Of a stretch of DNA of 64,000 nucleotides, positions 44,857-54,559 are shown in pieces. The notes beneath the pieces were generated by a model that was not told the DNA's origin, ran no database searches, and saw nothing but the letters and a program-made list of their open reading frames with translations. Source of the stretch: Coenobita brevimanus (lineage: Eukaryota > Arthropoda > Malacostraca > Decapoda > Coenobitidae). A program made the translations under genes and the position numbers. The number at the start of each line of letters is the position of its first letter. Within the stretch, counting starts at the first letter, position 1. The stretch spans positions 19,220,511 to 19,284,510 of the forward strand of contig CM064666.1 in NCBI GenBank assembly GCA_032717465.1, given 5' to 3'.

Positions 44857-46089
44857 ATCCTCCTTTCGGGACTTTGGTGAAAGCTTTGCCATTGCACTTG
44901 ACATCTCAAAGGCTTTTGATCGAGTCTGGCATAAATCTTTAATTTCCAAGTTGCCTTCTTACGGTTTCTATCCTTCTATTTGTGCCTTCATCTCTAGCTT
45001 CCTTTCAGGTCGTTCTATAGCCGCTGTTGTAGACGGCCATCGTTCTCCTAAATCTATTAACAGTGGCATTCCTCAGGGCTCCGTCCTATCACCAACCCTC
45101 TTCCATTTATTAATCAATGACCTTCTAAGCTGTACATCTAACCCTATGCACTCATATGCTGATGACTCCACCCTTCACCTTTCCATTTGGTTCCCGCAAC
45201 TTCCATCTCAGCAAACAAGGGATAAGGCTATGGCACACCTATTGTCTGACTTGGTTCGTATCTCTGAGGTAAAAATAATCTGGTTGTTTTTATTGCATCA
45301 ATGACTCAGTTTTTACACCTATCAACCTGACAAAATCTTCCACAGGTATACACACTAATGTTTAATAATATTTAGCTTAATCCTGCATCATCCTTGAACA
45401 TGCTTAGGGTTTCATTTACTCGGGACGTATCTTGGAAAGATCATATTACATCTCTTGTAAAATCTGCTTCCAAGAGATTAGGTGTGCTAAGCCGACTCCG
45501 TTCCTTCTTTACCCTTGCACAATTGTTGACTCTATACAGGGGTTTTATCCGTCCCTGTGTGGAGTACAACTCTCATGTGTGGGGAGGCTCCCCACATACA
45601 GCTCTTCTCAATAGGGTGGAGTCAAAGGCTTTTCGTATCATTAACTCTCCTCCTTTTACTGACTCCTTCAACCTCTGTCTCTTCGCCGCACTGTTGCATC
45701 TTTATCTCTTTTCTATCAATACTTCAATGGTCTCTACTCCTCTGAACTGACTGCTTGCATTCCTCCACCTCTATGATGGGCGCGTAGCACCTGTCTTGCA
45801 GCAAACTCTCATCCCTTTTCTGTCCAACTCTCTAACACAAGAGTTAACCGTTACTCCCAGCCTTTCATTTATGCAACAGGTCAACTCTGGAACTGTCTCC
45901 CTTTGTCTGTATTTCCTGCTTCCTATGATCTCCAGTCTTTTAAACAGTGTGTTCATGCATCTCGAAATGATCGGATCTTGAATTTGGCTCTCTCTTGTAT
46001 TTTGTTTTTCTCTTGGAAGGAACAATAATTGCGTGCTCATGGCCTTTGGTTCCTTCTTCCTCACATTATAAAAAAAAAAAAAAAAAAAA
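44857..46089 (+). mobile_element. LINE C, 5'-truncated, in element E (copy B)
   Basis: Same insertion as 16818-18036. Frame 44951-45304 keeps SFLSGRSIAAVVDGHRSP, SINSGIPQGSVLSPTLF and SYADDSTLHLS. A deletion after RISE shifts the frame, and 45394-45750 carries the C-terminal ASKRLGVLSRLRSFFTL and CVEYNSHVWGGSP. The A tail of about 21 is better preserved than in copy A. Confidence 0.87.
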
Positions 46090-47257
46090 GCTCACAATAT
46101 CAAAGTGGATGAACCACGGCAGAAAGTCTGGATTCTGAGCACATTCATGATCATCTGTTCTGCTATGAGCACCAACTCTGATGTTCAACAGGGTCATTAC
46201 CAAGCAATGGGCTGAAATAGAGAACACACTGGGTAGAGACAAGATTACTAAAACTTCCTTGTCAGTGCAACAGCAGCAGCAATGAGTGGCACTGAACAAG
46301 CCCTGGACTGCATGACTCAACTTATCATGACTTTGATCACAAATCATGGAACAAGTGGCATGAATCTGACCTCCACACAGCCCCATCATCAAACAAATCT
46401 GTCAGCCTCTGAGCATTCAATCACTTGACAATGACCTGCACTATCAGTCTGTACCATCTGGCTACTGTGGCATCCTATCTGCAGAAGTATGAGTATGTTA
46501 CCAATCAGCTGGCCTGCATTGTGAGGTGTTTTCTGGACTTGGATTTCCTGAAGGTGATGTACTGTGCAGGTGGTCTCCTTGGACTTCATCTGACTGAACC
46601 ACACCTGTCTCTGATGACATCTGCTGAAAAACAACACACAGCAAGATCATGCCAGCATATCAACAGCTATACCAGGAACTGGGGGATGTAGTGCCAGTCA
46701 TCTTGTTGCAGACAGAGCAACCAGCATTCTAGTTTGTTCCTCAGGAATGGTTCCAGCATACAAAGTATGATGAGGACATCTGCAGTGGCATGCTTGAAGT
46801 AGCAACCTCATTCCAACCTGAGGTAATCAGGCTCCTGAAGATGATCATCCCCAAGCTGGCTACTGGCTTTCAGAGGCAGAAGGGTAATATCTTCAGCTTT
46901 GCAGACTGTGACGTGTCTGCAGAAAGCTGTCACTCAGATGGATCCAAAGATGTTGGAGAAGGCACCAGTCCACAACCTGAATGCAGGGTGCAGTGTGAGC
47001 TTTGTTAACCATGAGCTGTCAGGAAGGGCTACCAAACAGCTCGGGGGTGCATCTGCAGCACAGATGAATGCCAAATCTTCAGACCTCATTGGCCCAAGAC
47101 AACCAGGGTCTTTCAGGAACAATGGTAGCATGATCAGGAAAGGAGGAAGGAGGCCAGAAATCATGCTGGCATAACATAAAGCAAGAGGAACTGAAGAAGC
47201 AGGGCTTACAAGACAAGGAGATTGCTAATGTAGCGGTAGATCATCGGAGAAACAAAG

Positions 47258-47594
47258 GGCCTTAGCCCTTATCGAAAAAAGGGGACATGGAGTACAGCTC
47301 AAAAAAAGGGTAAACTCCCTGACTCCATCTTTCTTCTCCCTAACTCTTACCTTCCTTCTCCCTCACTCTACCTTTCTGCTATGTATCAAGCACTACATTC
47401 TGTCCTGTTTTCACTTCATACTTCCATCACAAAGTCACCTTATACCTAGGGGTTCCCTTGTCCAGCCAGACTACATCTCTGGCTTCTACTCTACTCCATA
47501 CTGTACTCATTGCCATCTTCAGTAACTCACCCTAAGTTTATTTTGTCTACTTGTCTACCTCCCATGTTCGTATTTTTAGTTACAGGAGCTGATT
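47258..47594. other. Unassigned sequence right of the duplicon breakpoint
   Basis: It begins GGCCTTAGCCCTTATCG directly after the shared AACAAAG. T/C-rich, with no gene. Confidence 0.5.
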
Positions 47595-47700
47595 TCCGGG
47601 GAGGAGCACTAACCCTCTGCCAACCCACTTGTTGCCACGTACGGAACACGTATTGGCTGGTTATACAGTTACCACCCAGTGTTGTAAATGCTTTCCAGGT
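47595..47700. repeat. Dispersed repeat H
   Basis: CCAACCCACTTGTTGCCACG, GGTTATACAGTTACCACCCA and GTTGTAAATG match 58115-58215 and partly 54290-54362. Confidence 0.65.
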
Positions 47701-47702
47701 TT

Positions 47703-48080
47703 AGAGGAAATCAAGAGTGAGAGCAGTGGAAATTAGTTATTTAAGAGAAGCATGAGGAGTCTCGTGGAGAGACAAACAAATGAGGAAGTGAAGGAGTGTT
47801 GTGATGTGGATGTGAAAGGAAGCGTTAAGGAGAAACACGCTGAGGTGGTTTGGCCATGTGGAAAGGATGGAGTGAGAGACTAACAAGGAGAGTGTGTGAG
47901 TGAGGTGGAGGCCAAGGATGAGATGGAGGGATGGAGTGGAGAGGCATATGAGAGAGAGGGGTGTGAGCTGGGAGCAAGGCAGTGAAATAGTGGGGGACAG
48001 GGCAATATGGAGGTGCTTTGTTTGTGGCCACCCCTTGTGGGATTAAGACGTCTGGCAACAGATAGATAGATAGATAGTCT
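47703..48080 (+). mobile_element. LINE B 3' fragment with (GATA)n tail
   Basis: CAAGAGTGAGAGCAGTGGAA, GAGGTGGTTTGGCCATGTGG, GTGTGAGCTGGGAGCAAGGC and GATTAAGACGTCTGGCAACA end in four ATAG units. Frames are broken. Confidence 0.87.
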
Positions 48081-48504
48081 CCCCCCCCCTACTCTTTAAA
48101 TTTCCACACCTCCCTCCACTACACAAAGCTTCTCAACTTCATGGCTTCTTTACTTCCTAAATTGGTTCCTAAGCTTGAGGTGTGAGTCTGGTAGTTAATC
48201 CTATGACACAAACTGCTCACCAAATGTATCCTTCCCATCCCTGACCAACTTGCTGTTCCTTCTGAGACAAAAAAATCATCTGACTTCAAGTTCCTATCTA
48301 CTCTTAAGTTATCTACCAATTTTCTTCCTAGACACAGCACTACAGGACACACTATCAAGGCTGGGGCTTAGAAGTTCTTGTAAGAGTGATGAAATGTCAG
48401 TTTTATAAAAGACATGGAGCTGAGACAATTCTTGGAGCAGCCAACAACTGAGGTAAAAATTATATACGAAGTGAGGAAACTTGGTGATGTAAGTGTTAAA
48501 GAGT
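48081..48504. other. Unassigned sequence
   Basis: A run of ten C starts it (48081-48090). Nothing else is recognised. Confidence 0.45.
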
Positions 48505-48790
48505 GTGTCTATCTATCTATTGCCAGACATCTTAATCCCATAAGGGGTGGCCACAAACAAATCGCCTCCATGTCGCCCTGTCCCCCACCATTTCACTGGC
48601 CTGCTCCCAGCCCACACACCCACCTCTCTCACATACCTCTCCACTCCATCCCTCCTTTTCATTTTTAGCCTCCCCCTCCCTCTCCACCTCACTCACATAC
48701 ACTCTCCTTGTCAGTCTCTCACTCTCCATCCTCTCCACATGGCCAAACCACCTCAATGTGTTTCTCCTAACGAGTGTGACATTAGACAGA
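48505..48790 (-). mobile_element. LINE B 3' fragment, minus strand
   Basis: (CTAT)n, TGCCAGACATCTTAATCCCA and TAAGGGGTGGCCACAAACAA run to CTCTCCACATGGCCAAACCA. The minus strand is open for MRWFGHVERMESERLTRRVY at 48532-48756. Confidence 0.87.
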
Positions 48791-48879
48791 AATAATTATA
48801 TGGAGAGAATGGATGCAGATATGGTGGTGAAAAGAGTTTAGAGGTGAAAGGAGGCATGGTAGGACAAGAATCTATCATA

Positions 48880-49000
48880 ATTATCTATCTACAGCCAGAC
48901 ACCATAATCGTGTAAAGGGTGGTCACAGACAAATCGCCTCCATGTCACCTTGTCCCTTGCTATTTTGCTGCCTTTCCCCCAACTTACACCCCTCTCTCTC
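48880..49000 (-). mobile_element. LINE B 3' terminal fragment, minus strand
   Basis: TATCTATCTACAGCCAGACA, CATAATCGTGTAAAGGGTGG and AATCGCCTCCATGTCACCTT. About 120 bases are retained. Confidence 0.8.
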
Positions 49001-49289
49001 ACAGAGCAAGAGGATGGATGGATATAGTAAATGATCATATATGAAGGCAAGGTACGGAAGCTGATAAGGCTAGGAAACTGAGGCAAATATGGTGACTTAT
49101 ATTACACAGGGGAAAATACATGATAAACAATTGGAAATTGATATTACATGGAAGAAAACCATTATCCCTCCCTCTTTTCCCATCCAAAGACAGGGTAAGG
49201 TAGGGTTTAGAATGCAGGGGAATAGAAAAATATGATAAAGTGAATAATGAGCACCTTAGTCAATAATATGGAGTATAAAACCACTCTGG

Positions 49290-49420
49290 TACTGCAAAGG
49301 AATGTCTTCATGCAGTGGTGCCAATAGACAAACATTCCTAACTTCCTAAACCCCAAGAGGAGCATGGTGGACTGCAGGAGAAGGGCAACATCAGCCTGCA
49401 AACCCCCAGATTTAGTCTTG
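49290..49420. repeat. Dispersed repeat G
   Basis: GCAGTGGTGCCAATAGACAA, CAAACATTCCTAACTTCCTA, ATGGTGGACTGCAGGAGAAG and CAACATCAGCCTGCA follow the repeat G order. Confidence 0.6.
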
Positions 49421-49450
49421 AACAAAATGCAACCACATTCAGGTACTTAC

Positions 49451-49608
49451 TAGACAGTGGAGATAATTGTCATGGTGACTGCCAGAGATCGGGCAGCGTG
49501 TAGAGCCGCCATTAGGTGACCAAGGCTGACGCAGGGAAGCATGTTGGAGCCGTTATGTACGATATGATACGATGACATGGCAGTTTCCACGGCTGAGTCA
49601 ACTCTAAC
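49451..49608 (-). other. Exon-like unit 3, with a LINE A scrap inside
   Basis: On the minus strand, acceptor-like TTTCACTTTCAG precedes GTTAGAGTTGACTCAGCCGT, then GGAAACTGCC. The unit ends at CTGTCTA before GTAAGTACC. A LINE A 3'-terminal fragment (about 49476-49560, plus strand, GGTGACTGCCAGAGATCGGG to GTTGGAGCC) lies within it. Joined in phase to the candidate first exon at 61793-61948 (which ends in AG), it would read R-LELTQPWKLP before the LINE scrap. That is suggestive only. Confidence 0.45.
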
Positions 49609-49689
49609 CTGAAAGTGAAATTATATATTAACCTTTTCAGTCTCTGGTTAAGTTCATAACATTATCTGAAGACAGCAAGATTTTGCATG

Positions 49690-49745
49690 GTTCTATCTAT
49701 CCATCAATTGCCAGATGCCCTAATCCCATAAAGGGTGGCCACAAA
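49690..49745 (-). mobile_element. LINE B tail fragment, minus strand
   Basis: CTATCTATCCATCAATTGCC, AGATGCCCTAATCCCATAAA and GGGTGGCCACAAACA. Only the terminus is present. Confidence 0.75.
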
Positions 49746-49789
49746 CACATACAAGCATTTTCCTGAATATTTCCAAGAAAATTGACGGC

Positions 49790-49940
49790 ATGAACTGGGA
49801 GGTTTGGGGTGAGTTGGCCTGGAATAACCCTGCAGCCTTCATGGGGTGGCACTGATGTAATGGTGGACTGCAGAAGAGGAACTTCCACCTGCAGCCCACT
49901 CGGTCCATGTTGCTCAATGAACCGGGGGCTGCAACTACTA
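49790..49940. repeat. Dispersed repeat G
   Basis: GAATAACCCTGCAGCCTTCA, GGGTGGCACTGATGTAATGG and TGGACTGCAGAAGAGGAACT run to GGGCTGCAACTACTATTACT. Its two halves are adjacent here. Confidence 0.6.
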
Positions 49941-50229
49941 TTACTTATACTACAAACTTGGCATAAAATTGAAAAATCACCTTGAAACTGAGCTGAAATA
50001 ATACGGTACAATGCCAGTCACAAAGAAGTGCCATGGAAAGGATTTTGAGTCACAACACTTTTTTCTGTCAGAGCTGAATGAAATAAAGCTACAAGAGGCT
50101 GAAATCTAGGCCAGGTCAAGGTGAAAGAACTATCATAATTAAAACACGATGCATGTCAGTGCCTTACTTAAAGTCTGTGACCCTGATTCATGGTTTCTGT
50201 CTGTTAAATACACCTGGGGACTACAAACT

Positions 50230-50440
50230 GATGGCTGTGATTAGTGGCACTCACATAATTAGCTGGCTACACTCCCTGATTATACAAACATCCCTCAATT
50301 CCCTCCTTATCCTGTAAAAGGAAGCTGTAGTGGATCCAGTCCCTGGCTATACAAACATCCCTCAACTCCCTATCCCCTGAAAGAAGGATGGTGTACTGTG
50401 AGAAGAACAATTTTGGTGTGAGCCACTGTGTTTACATCTG
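50230..50440. repeat. Two partial repeat G copies in tandem
   Basis: ACTCCCTGATTATACAAACA (50270) and TCCCTGGCTATACAAACATC (50340) each start a CATCCCTCAA(T/C)TCCCT block, giving a spacing of about 70 bp. Confidence 0.6.
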
Positions 50441-50534
50441 CTGAAGTACAATAACCACACACACACACATTTTAAATAATATGCAGATAATGCAGAATGA
50501 TAACTAAACTCTTGCTCTCCCCACACTGCTCAAT

Positions 50535-50645
50535 ATCCAGCAGCCTCCCTAATCAGTCTCTCACTTGTGAGGTCACCCTCTATGACCTTGTCCCAAGTCT
50601 TTCTCAGTCTGCCTCTTGCAACAGTACCAAAAACATTCACCTCAT
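50535..50645 (-). mobile_element. LINE A 3' fragment
   Basis: AGCAGCCTCCCTAATCAGTC, TGAGGTCACCCTCTATGACC and TTGTCCCAAGTCTTTCTCAG match LINE A near 30150-30240. Confidence 0.78.
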
Positions 50646-50790
50646 CACACTGCATACACATGATTACAAATAAAATGCTTAGCCAACAAGGGTGATGCAA
50701 AGAGAAAGCTATACAGTACATGGTATCTATGCTATGTCTTCACCTGGACTGGGCATTATAATAAAGTACGCTGGTACTAAGCATACACCC

Positions 50791-52088
50791 ACTACCAACC
50801 TACCTTTCAGACTCCTGGTCATCCTCCTTTTGGGACTTTGGTGAAAGCTTTGCCATTGCACTTGACATCTCAAAGGCTTTCGATCGAGTCTGGCATAAAT
50901 CTTTAGTTTCCAAACTGCCCTCTTACGGTTTCTATCCTTCTATCTGTGCCTTCATCTCAAACTTCCTTTCTGGTCGTTCTATAGCCGCTGTTGTAGAAGG
51001 CCATCGTTCTCCTCCTAGATCTATCAACAGTGGTGTTCCTCAGGGCTCCGTCCTATTACCAACTCTCTTCCTTTTATTCATCGATGACTTTCTAAGCTGT
51101 ACATCTAACCCTATCCATTCGTACGCTGATGGCTCCACCCTTCACCTTTCTATTTGGTTCCCGCAACTTCCATCTCAGCAGTTATTTGAACAAACAAGGG
51201 ATGAGGCTATGGCACACCTAATGTCTGACTTGGTTCGTATCTCTGACTGAGGTAAAAATAATCTGGTTGTTTTTATTGCATCAATGACTCAGTCTTTACA
51301 CTTATCAACCCGACAAAATCTTCCACAGGTATACACACTAATGTTTAATAATATTCAGCTTAATCCTGCATCATCCTTGAACATGTTTGGGGTTTCACTT
51401 ACTTGGGATGTATCTTGGAAAGATCATATTACATCTCTTGTAAAATCTGCTTCCAAGAGATTGGGTGTGCTAAGCTGACTCCGTTCCTTTTTTACACCTG
51501 CACAACTGTTGACTCTATACAGGAGTTTTATCCATCCCTGTGTGGAGTACAACTCTCATGTGTGGGAAGGCTCCCCACATACAGCTCTTCTCAATAGGGT
51601 GGAGTCTAAGACTTTTCGTCTCATTAACTCTCCTCCTCTTACTGACTCCCTTCAACCTCTGTCTCTTCATCGCACTGTTGCATCTTTATCTCTTTTCTAT
51701 CATTACTTCAATGGTCTCTGCTCTCTGAACCGTCTGCATGCATTCCTCCACCTTTACAACAGGCATGTAGCACCTGTCTTGCAGCAAACTCTCATCCCTT
51801 TTCTGTCCAACTCTCTAATGCAAGAATTAACTGTTACTCCCAGCCTTTCATTTATGCAACAGGTCAACTCTGGAACTGTCTCCCTCTGTTTGTATTTCCT
51901 GCTTCTTATGATCTCCAGTCTTTCAAACACAGTGTGTCCAGGCATTTCAAAATGATCAGATCTTGAATTTGGCTCTCTCTTGTATTTTGTTTTTCTCTTG
52001 GAAGGAACAATAATTGTGGGCTCGTGGCCTTTGGTTCCTTCTTCCTCGCCAAAAAATAAAAAATAAAAAATAAATTTAAAAAAAAAAA
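50791..52088 (+). mobile_element. LINE C, third independent copy, with A-rich tail
   Basis: It starts slightly further 5' than the duplicon copies (frame SDSWSSSFWDFGESFAIALD), then VWHKSLVSKLPSYGFYPSIC and SINSGVPQGSVLLPTLF. The catalytic block reads SYADGST (YADG in place of YADD), a lost catalytic aspartate. It then has ASKRLGVLS, a stop, and a C-terminal frame at 51509-51955 with CVEYNSHVWEGSP and LNRLHAFLHLYNRHVAPVLQ. It ends in (AAAAT)-like A-rich sequence. It is inactive. Confidence 0.87.
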
Positions 52089-52127
52089 CTATATTCTGTT
52101 ACAGAAAAATAATTACCATATTCATCA

Positions 52128-52490
52128 TCATCATCACCTGGACCTCCTTTCCCACCCTATGGCAGGGTGAGGAGTAGCAATGTCCTGACAGCCCAAATTT
52201 GCCCAATCCAATGGGCCACACTTCCATTCACTCATTATTCAAGCTCCCGGAATCTTGGCTCTATCGGATACGCCAAAAACACTAACCAAGCTCTGTAGCT
52301 TCACATATATGTATCCAACAGAGTCAATCTGGACATTATTGATGTTTTTATATACCTCTTGGTTGCTGTAGATCAACCCCAGTCTGTCTGGCCAAAGACC
52401 CATCAACCACAGGCACGCAATTATTTCCGAAGGGCTGTCCTGTGCAGTTATGGTGTATATACACATCAATCCACTCCCTTCAAAGGCACT
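52128..52490. repeat. Dispersed repeat F
   Basis: (ATC)n, then CCCACCCTATGGCAGGGTGA, GGAGTAGCAATGTCCTGACA, GCTCTGTAGCTTCACATATA and TGGTTGCTGTAGATCAACCC. Full order as in 1742-2200. Confidence 0.65.
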
Positions 52491-52928
52491 GCACACACAC
52501 CTCCATCATGGCACAATCTGAAATGAATAACTACGGCAGAAACACACAGAAACAGTACCAGTACATCATAAAACATATTACCGCATGGGCCTGGCAATTC
52601 CAACTATATTATAAAAACTCTCAATTTTGGTACATATGCAACACAGATAGTTAAATGTTGAATGCTGACTGCAAGAAGTGATTTGAAGTAAGGAAAAGCA
52701 AAGAATTAGCACCAACTCATAATATGGCACTGTAGGAGTAGAGGGAAAATAAAGGCCAGAAGAAACACAGAAATATCAAGAAGAGAGGTAGGACAGAAAA
52801 GCAGAAGAGGACAATAAGGAGAGAAAGACTGGAGACAAAAAGGCCCCTTTTAGTCGCCTCTTATGACAAGCAGGGATACTGGGGAAGTATTCTTTCCCCC
52901 CTCCCCAGGGGATGTGGGGAAAAAAAAA
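52491..52928. other. Unassigned sequence ending in an A run
   Basis: Includes CTTTTAGTCGCCTCTTATGA followed by GGGATACTGGGGAAGTATTC, which has the look of a structured dispersed sequence, then CCCCTCCCCAGGGGATGTGG and 13 A. No gene. Confidence 0.4.
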
Positions 52929-52939
52929 AAAACTTTCTG

Positions 52940-53428
52940 GGCATCTAAGGAAGAGGGCAGGTTGCCTGTGGCAAATTTATGAAGCAGGACATGCAACTGC
53001 CAAATTCTGTGATGGTGCGGAGATTTCAAGATCAAGTGTTTCATCGATAACAAGAGTTTCGTGGACGCCCTTTACTCCTGCAGGAATGTTGAAGACAGGA
53101 CATTGCACAACGATATTGCTGCATTGCAAGACATGTTGGAGCGAGGGGGGATTGATGAAGTGTCTTGGATGGACACATCACAACAACTGGCTGACTGTCT
53201 CACAAAGAAAGGTGCCTCGACCGACCTGCTATGTGCAGCAGTCAGCTGGGACTAGAAGGATTATAGTACTTCAAGGGACACCAAATATTTGTATGTGGCT
53301 ACAGACTGGGTCTTAATGGCACTTAAACAAAAGTCTATGTATTGGATACATAGTGTGTATTGGACGCCAATAATCCAATCAGCTTCGTCCTTGGAATCGT
53401 TCATCAAATTAAGAAGAGAGAAAGAGAG
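52940..53428 (+). pseudogene. Ty1/copia-type pol 3' end (RNase H tail), GalEA-like
   Basis: The plus-strand frame reads DFKIKCFIDNKSFVDALYSC, RNVEDRTLHNDIAALQDMLE and SWMDTSQQLADCLTKKGAST, and ends VSWD at 53253. This matches the conserved tail of copia RNase H (the Asp after FIDN, then LADCLTKKGAS). The 5' part of pol, gag and the 5' LTR are missing. A purine tract AAGAAGAGAGAAAGAGAG (53411-53428) sits directly before TGTTAG, as expected of a polypurine tract. GalEA is a suggestion from family wording and from its frequency in crustaceans. Confidence 0.75.
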
Positions 53429-53580
53429 TGTTAGTGCACATTGCTGTTAGAGTGTGTGTGCGCACGCACACACTTGTTACGCTGCAAGTGGTGACGTCAT
53501 CAGAAGAGTCTTGCAGTATGCAGGAGGAGCCTGCTCAGTATGAAGTGTGAGGCCGGTAAGAGCGGTTGTTTCACATTCCA
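53429..53580 (+). repeat. Copia 3' LTR, right end uncertain
   Basis: It starts TGTTAGTGCACATTGC right after the polypurine tract and contains GCGCACGCACACACTTGTTA and GTGACGTCATCAGAAGAG (a palindromic TGACGTCA). I place the end near ATTCCA at about 53580 only because an LTR should end in CA. The other LTR is absent. Confidence 0.55.
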
Positions 53581-54082
53581 ACGCCTGGTATTGCGATTTT
53601 CGGATATAATGAACAGACAAATCACGACCGAGCTTCCCCTGGATTTTGCGAACAAAGGTCGCTAAATGAGGGGGAAGTTCGCAAATCAGCCCACAGTGAC
53701 AACAGCATCCCTTCCTGGGACAGTAAGTGTACTGCAACAGTACTACATTATACTGTATTCTTATTATAAATATTGTATTTATATGTACAACTTCATACAG
53801 TATTATATTTACATGTACAACTTCGTAAACCATTGAATTCTCCATGTAAAACTTCACTGAATTACTTTAGGTAGCATGTTGGACAGAACGACTCCACTTA
53901 CATAGGGAACTGGTTTGGTAATCCCTCGGAAATACTGAACCTTGTATGTAGCGAACTTTCAGATATAGCGACCCACCCCTCCCCCAATTAATTTGTTATA
54001 TCATGGGTTTACTGTAATGAAAAATAACAGTAATACCCACCTTGATTCCTCAACGACTTAGGGTAAATTACTACCGTTTATG
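53581..54082. other. Unassigned sequence
   Basis: Text such as GGATATAATGAACAGACAAA and CGAACAAAGGTCGCTAAATG recurs loosely as CATGTATAGCGAAC-type words near 53944-53975. It may be the remains of a short transposon. No gene. Confidence 0.35.
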
Positions 54083-54362
54083 GCAGTCCAGTCATGGATG
54101 GCGGCTCACTTGGTGAACAGATGGACAAACCCAGAGTTAAGAGTCATCAGCAGTTGCAACCCTTCACACCTAAAAACCATCCACACCACATTACTCACTA
54201 ACTCAAGGATGCTGTACTAGTCTATCAACTATCTATTGCCAGACACCATAATCCTGTAACAGGTGGCCATTTGACTTTGGGTTAGTTATTTTACACAGAG
54301 GGACACTAACCCTCCACCAACCCACTTGATGGCACATAGAGAACATGTGTTGGTTGGTAGAG
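54083..54362. repeat. Repeat I, unit 1 (includes a LINE B tail and repeat H text)
   Basis: TCCAGTCATGGATGGCGGCT, CATCCACACCACATTACTCA, CTATTGCCAGACACCATAAT and CCAACCCACTTGATGGCACA occur in the same order at 57899-58176. Confidence 0.75.
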
Positions 54363-54559
54363 TCGTACTTGTAAAATTTCTGGAGTCAGAGTCATAGTCA
54401 GGAAATATTATCACCGACTCCACAACTCTGTCTCACCGTAGTGATTTATAAAACCCAACACATCGTTTTGTTTTTGTTTTTACAGTCAACATATGATGTT
54501 TCCAATAAAGCACACCTGGTAGGGGCTGGATAATTTACCATGCTGTCCCCCTAAAATGA

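Larger units (their letters stand above)
30488..47257. repeat. Segmental duplicon, copy B
   Basis: This is the partner of 1-19205. It keeps the uninterrupted TTAA site (34221-34224) where copy A carries piggyBac, and holds a hAT element (42464-44269) that copy A lacks. Homology ends at 47257, in the middle of the decayed element E. From there the sequence is unrelated to copy A, so the right breakpoint is internal to E. The family A LINE continues leftwards to about 30070, and the matching part of copy A would lie before the window. Confidence 0.95.
42185..47257 (+). pseudogene. Decayed element or gene E, copy B, split by hAT and LINE C
   Basis: The order is as in copy A, but it is broken at 42463 by the hAT element and resumes at 44278. 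The frame 44326-44880 reads VVAKYCKPKHCKTSND, VGNRMFDTNWKAHDNPEVTD and VTYSDDGSKKRGAGSFSVQG, and here stays open past NLAALWVV, where copy A has a stop, to FEKIDSV. LINE C follows (44857-46089), then the NQLACIVRCFLDLDFLK, VIRLLKMIIPKLATG and SGRATKQLGGASAAQMNAKS pieces. Homology to copy A ends at 47257, so the LMKDHKKLP end and the AATAAA are missing. No function is assigned. Confidence 0.6.
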
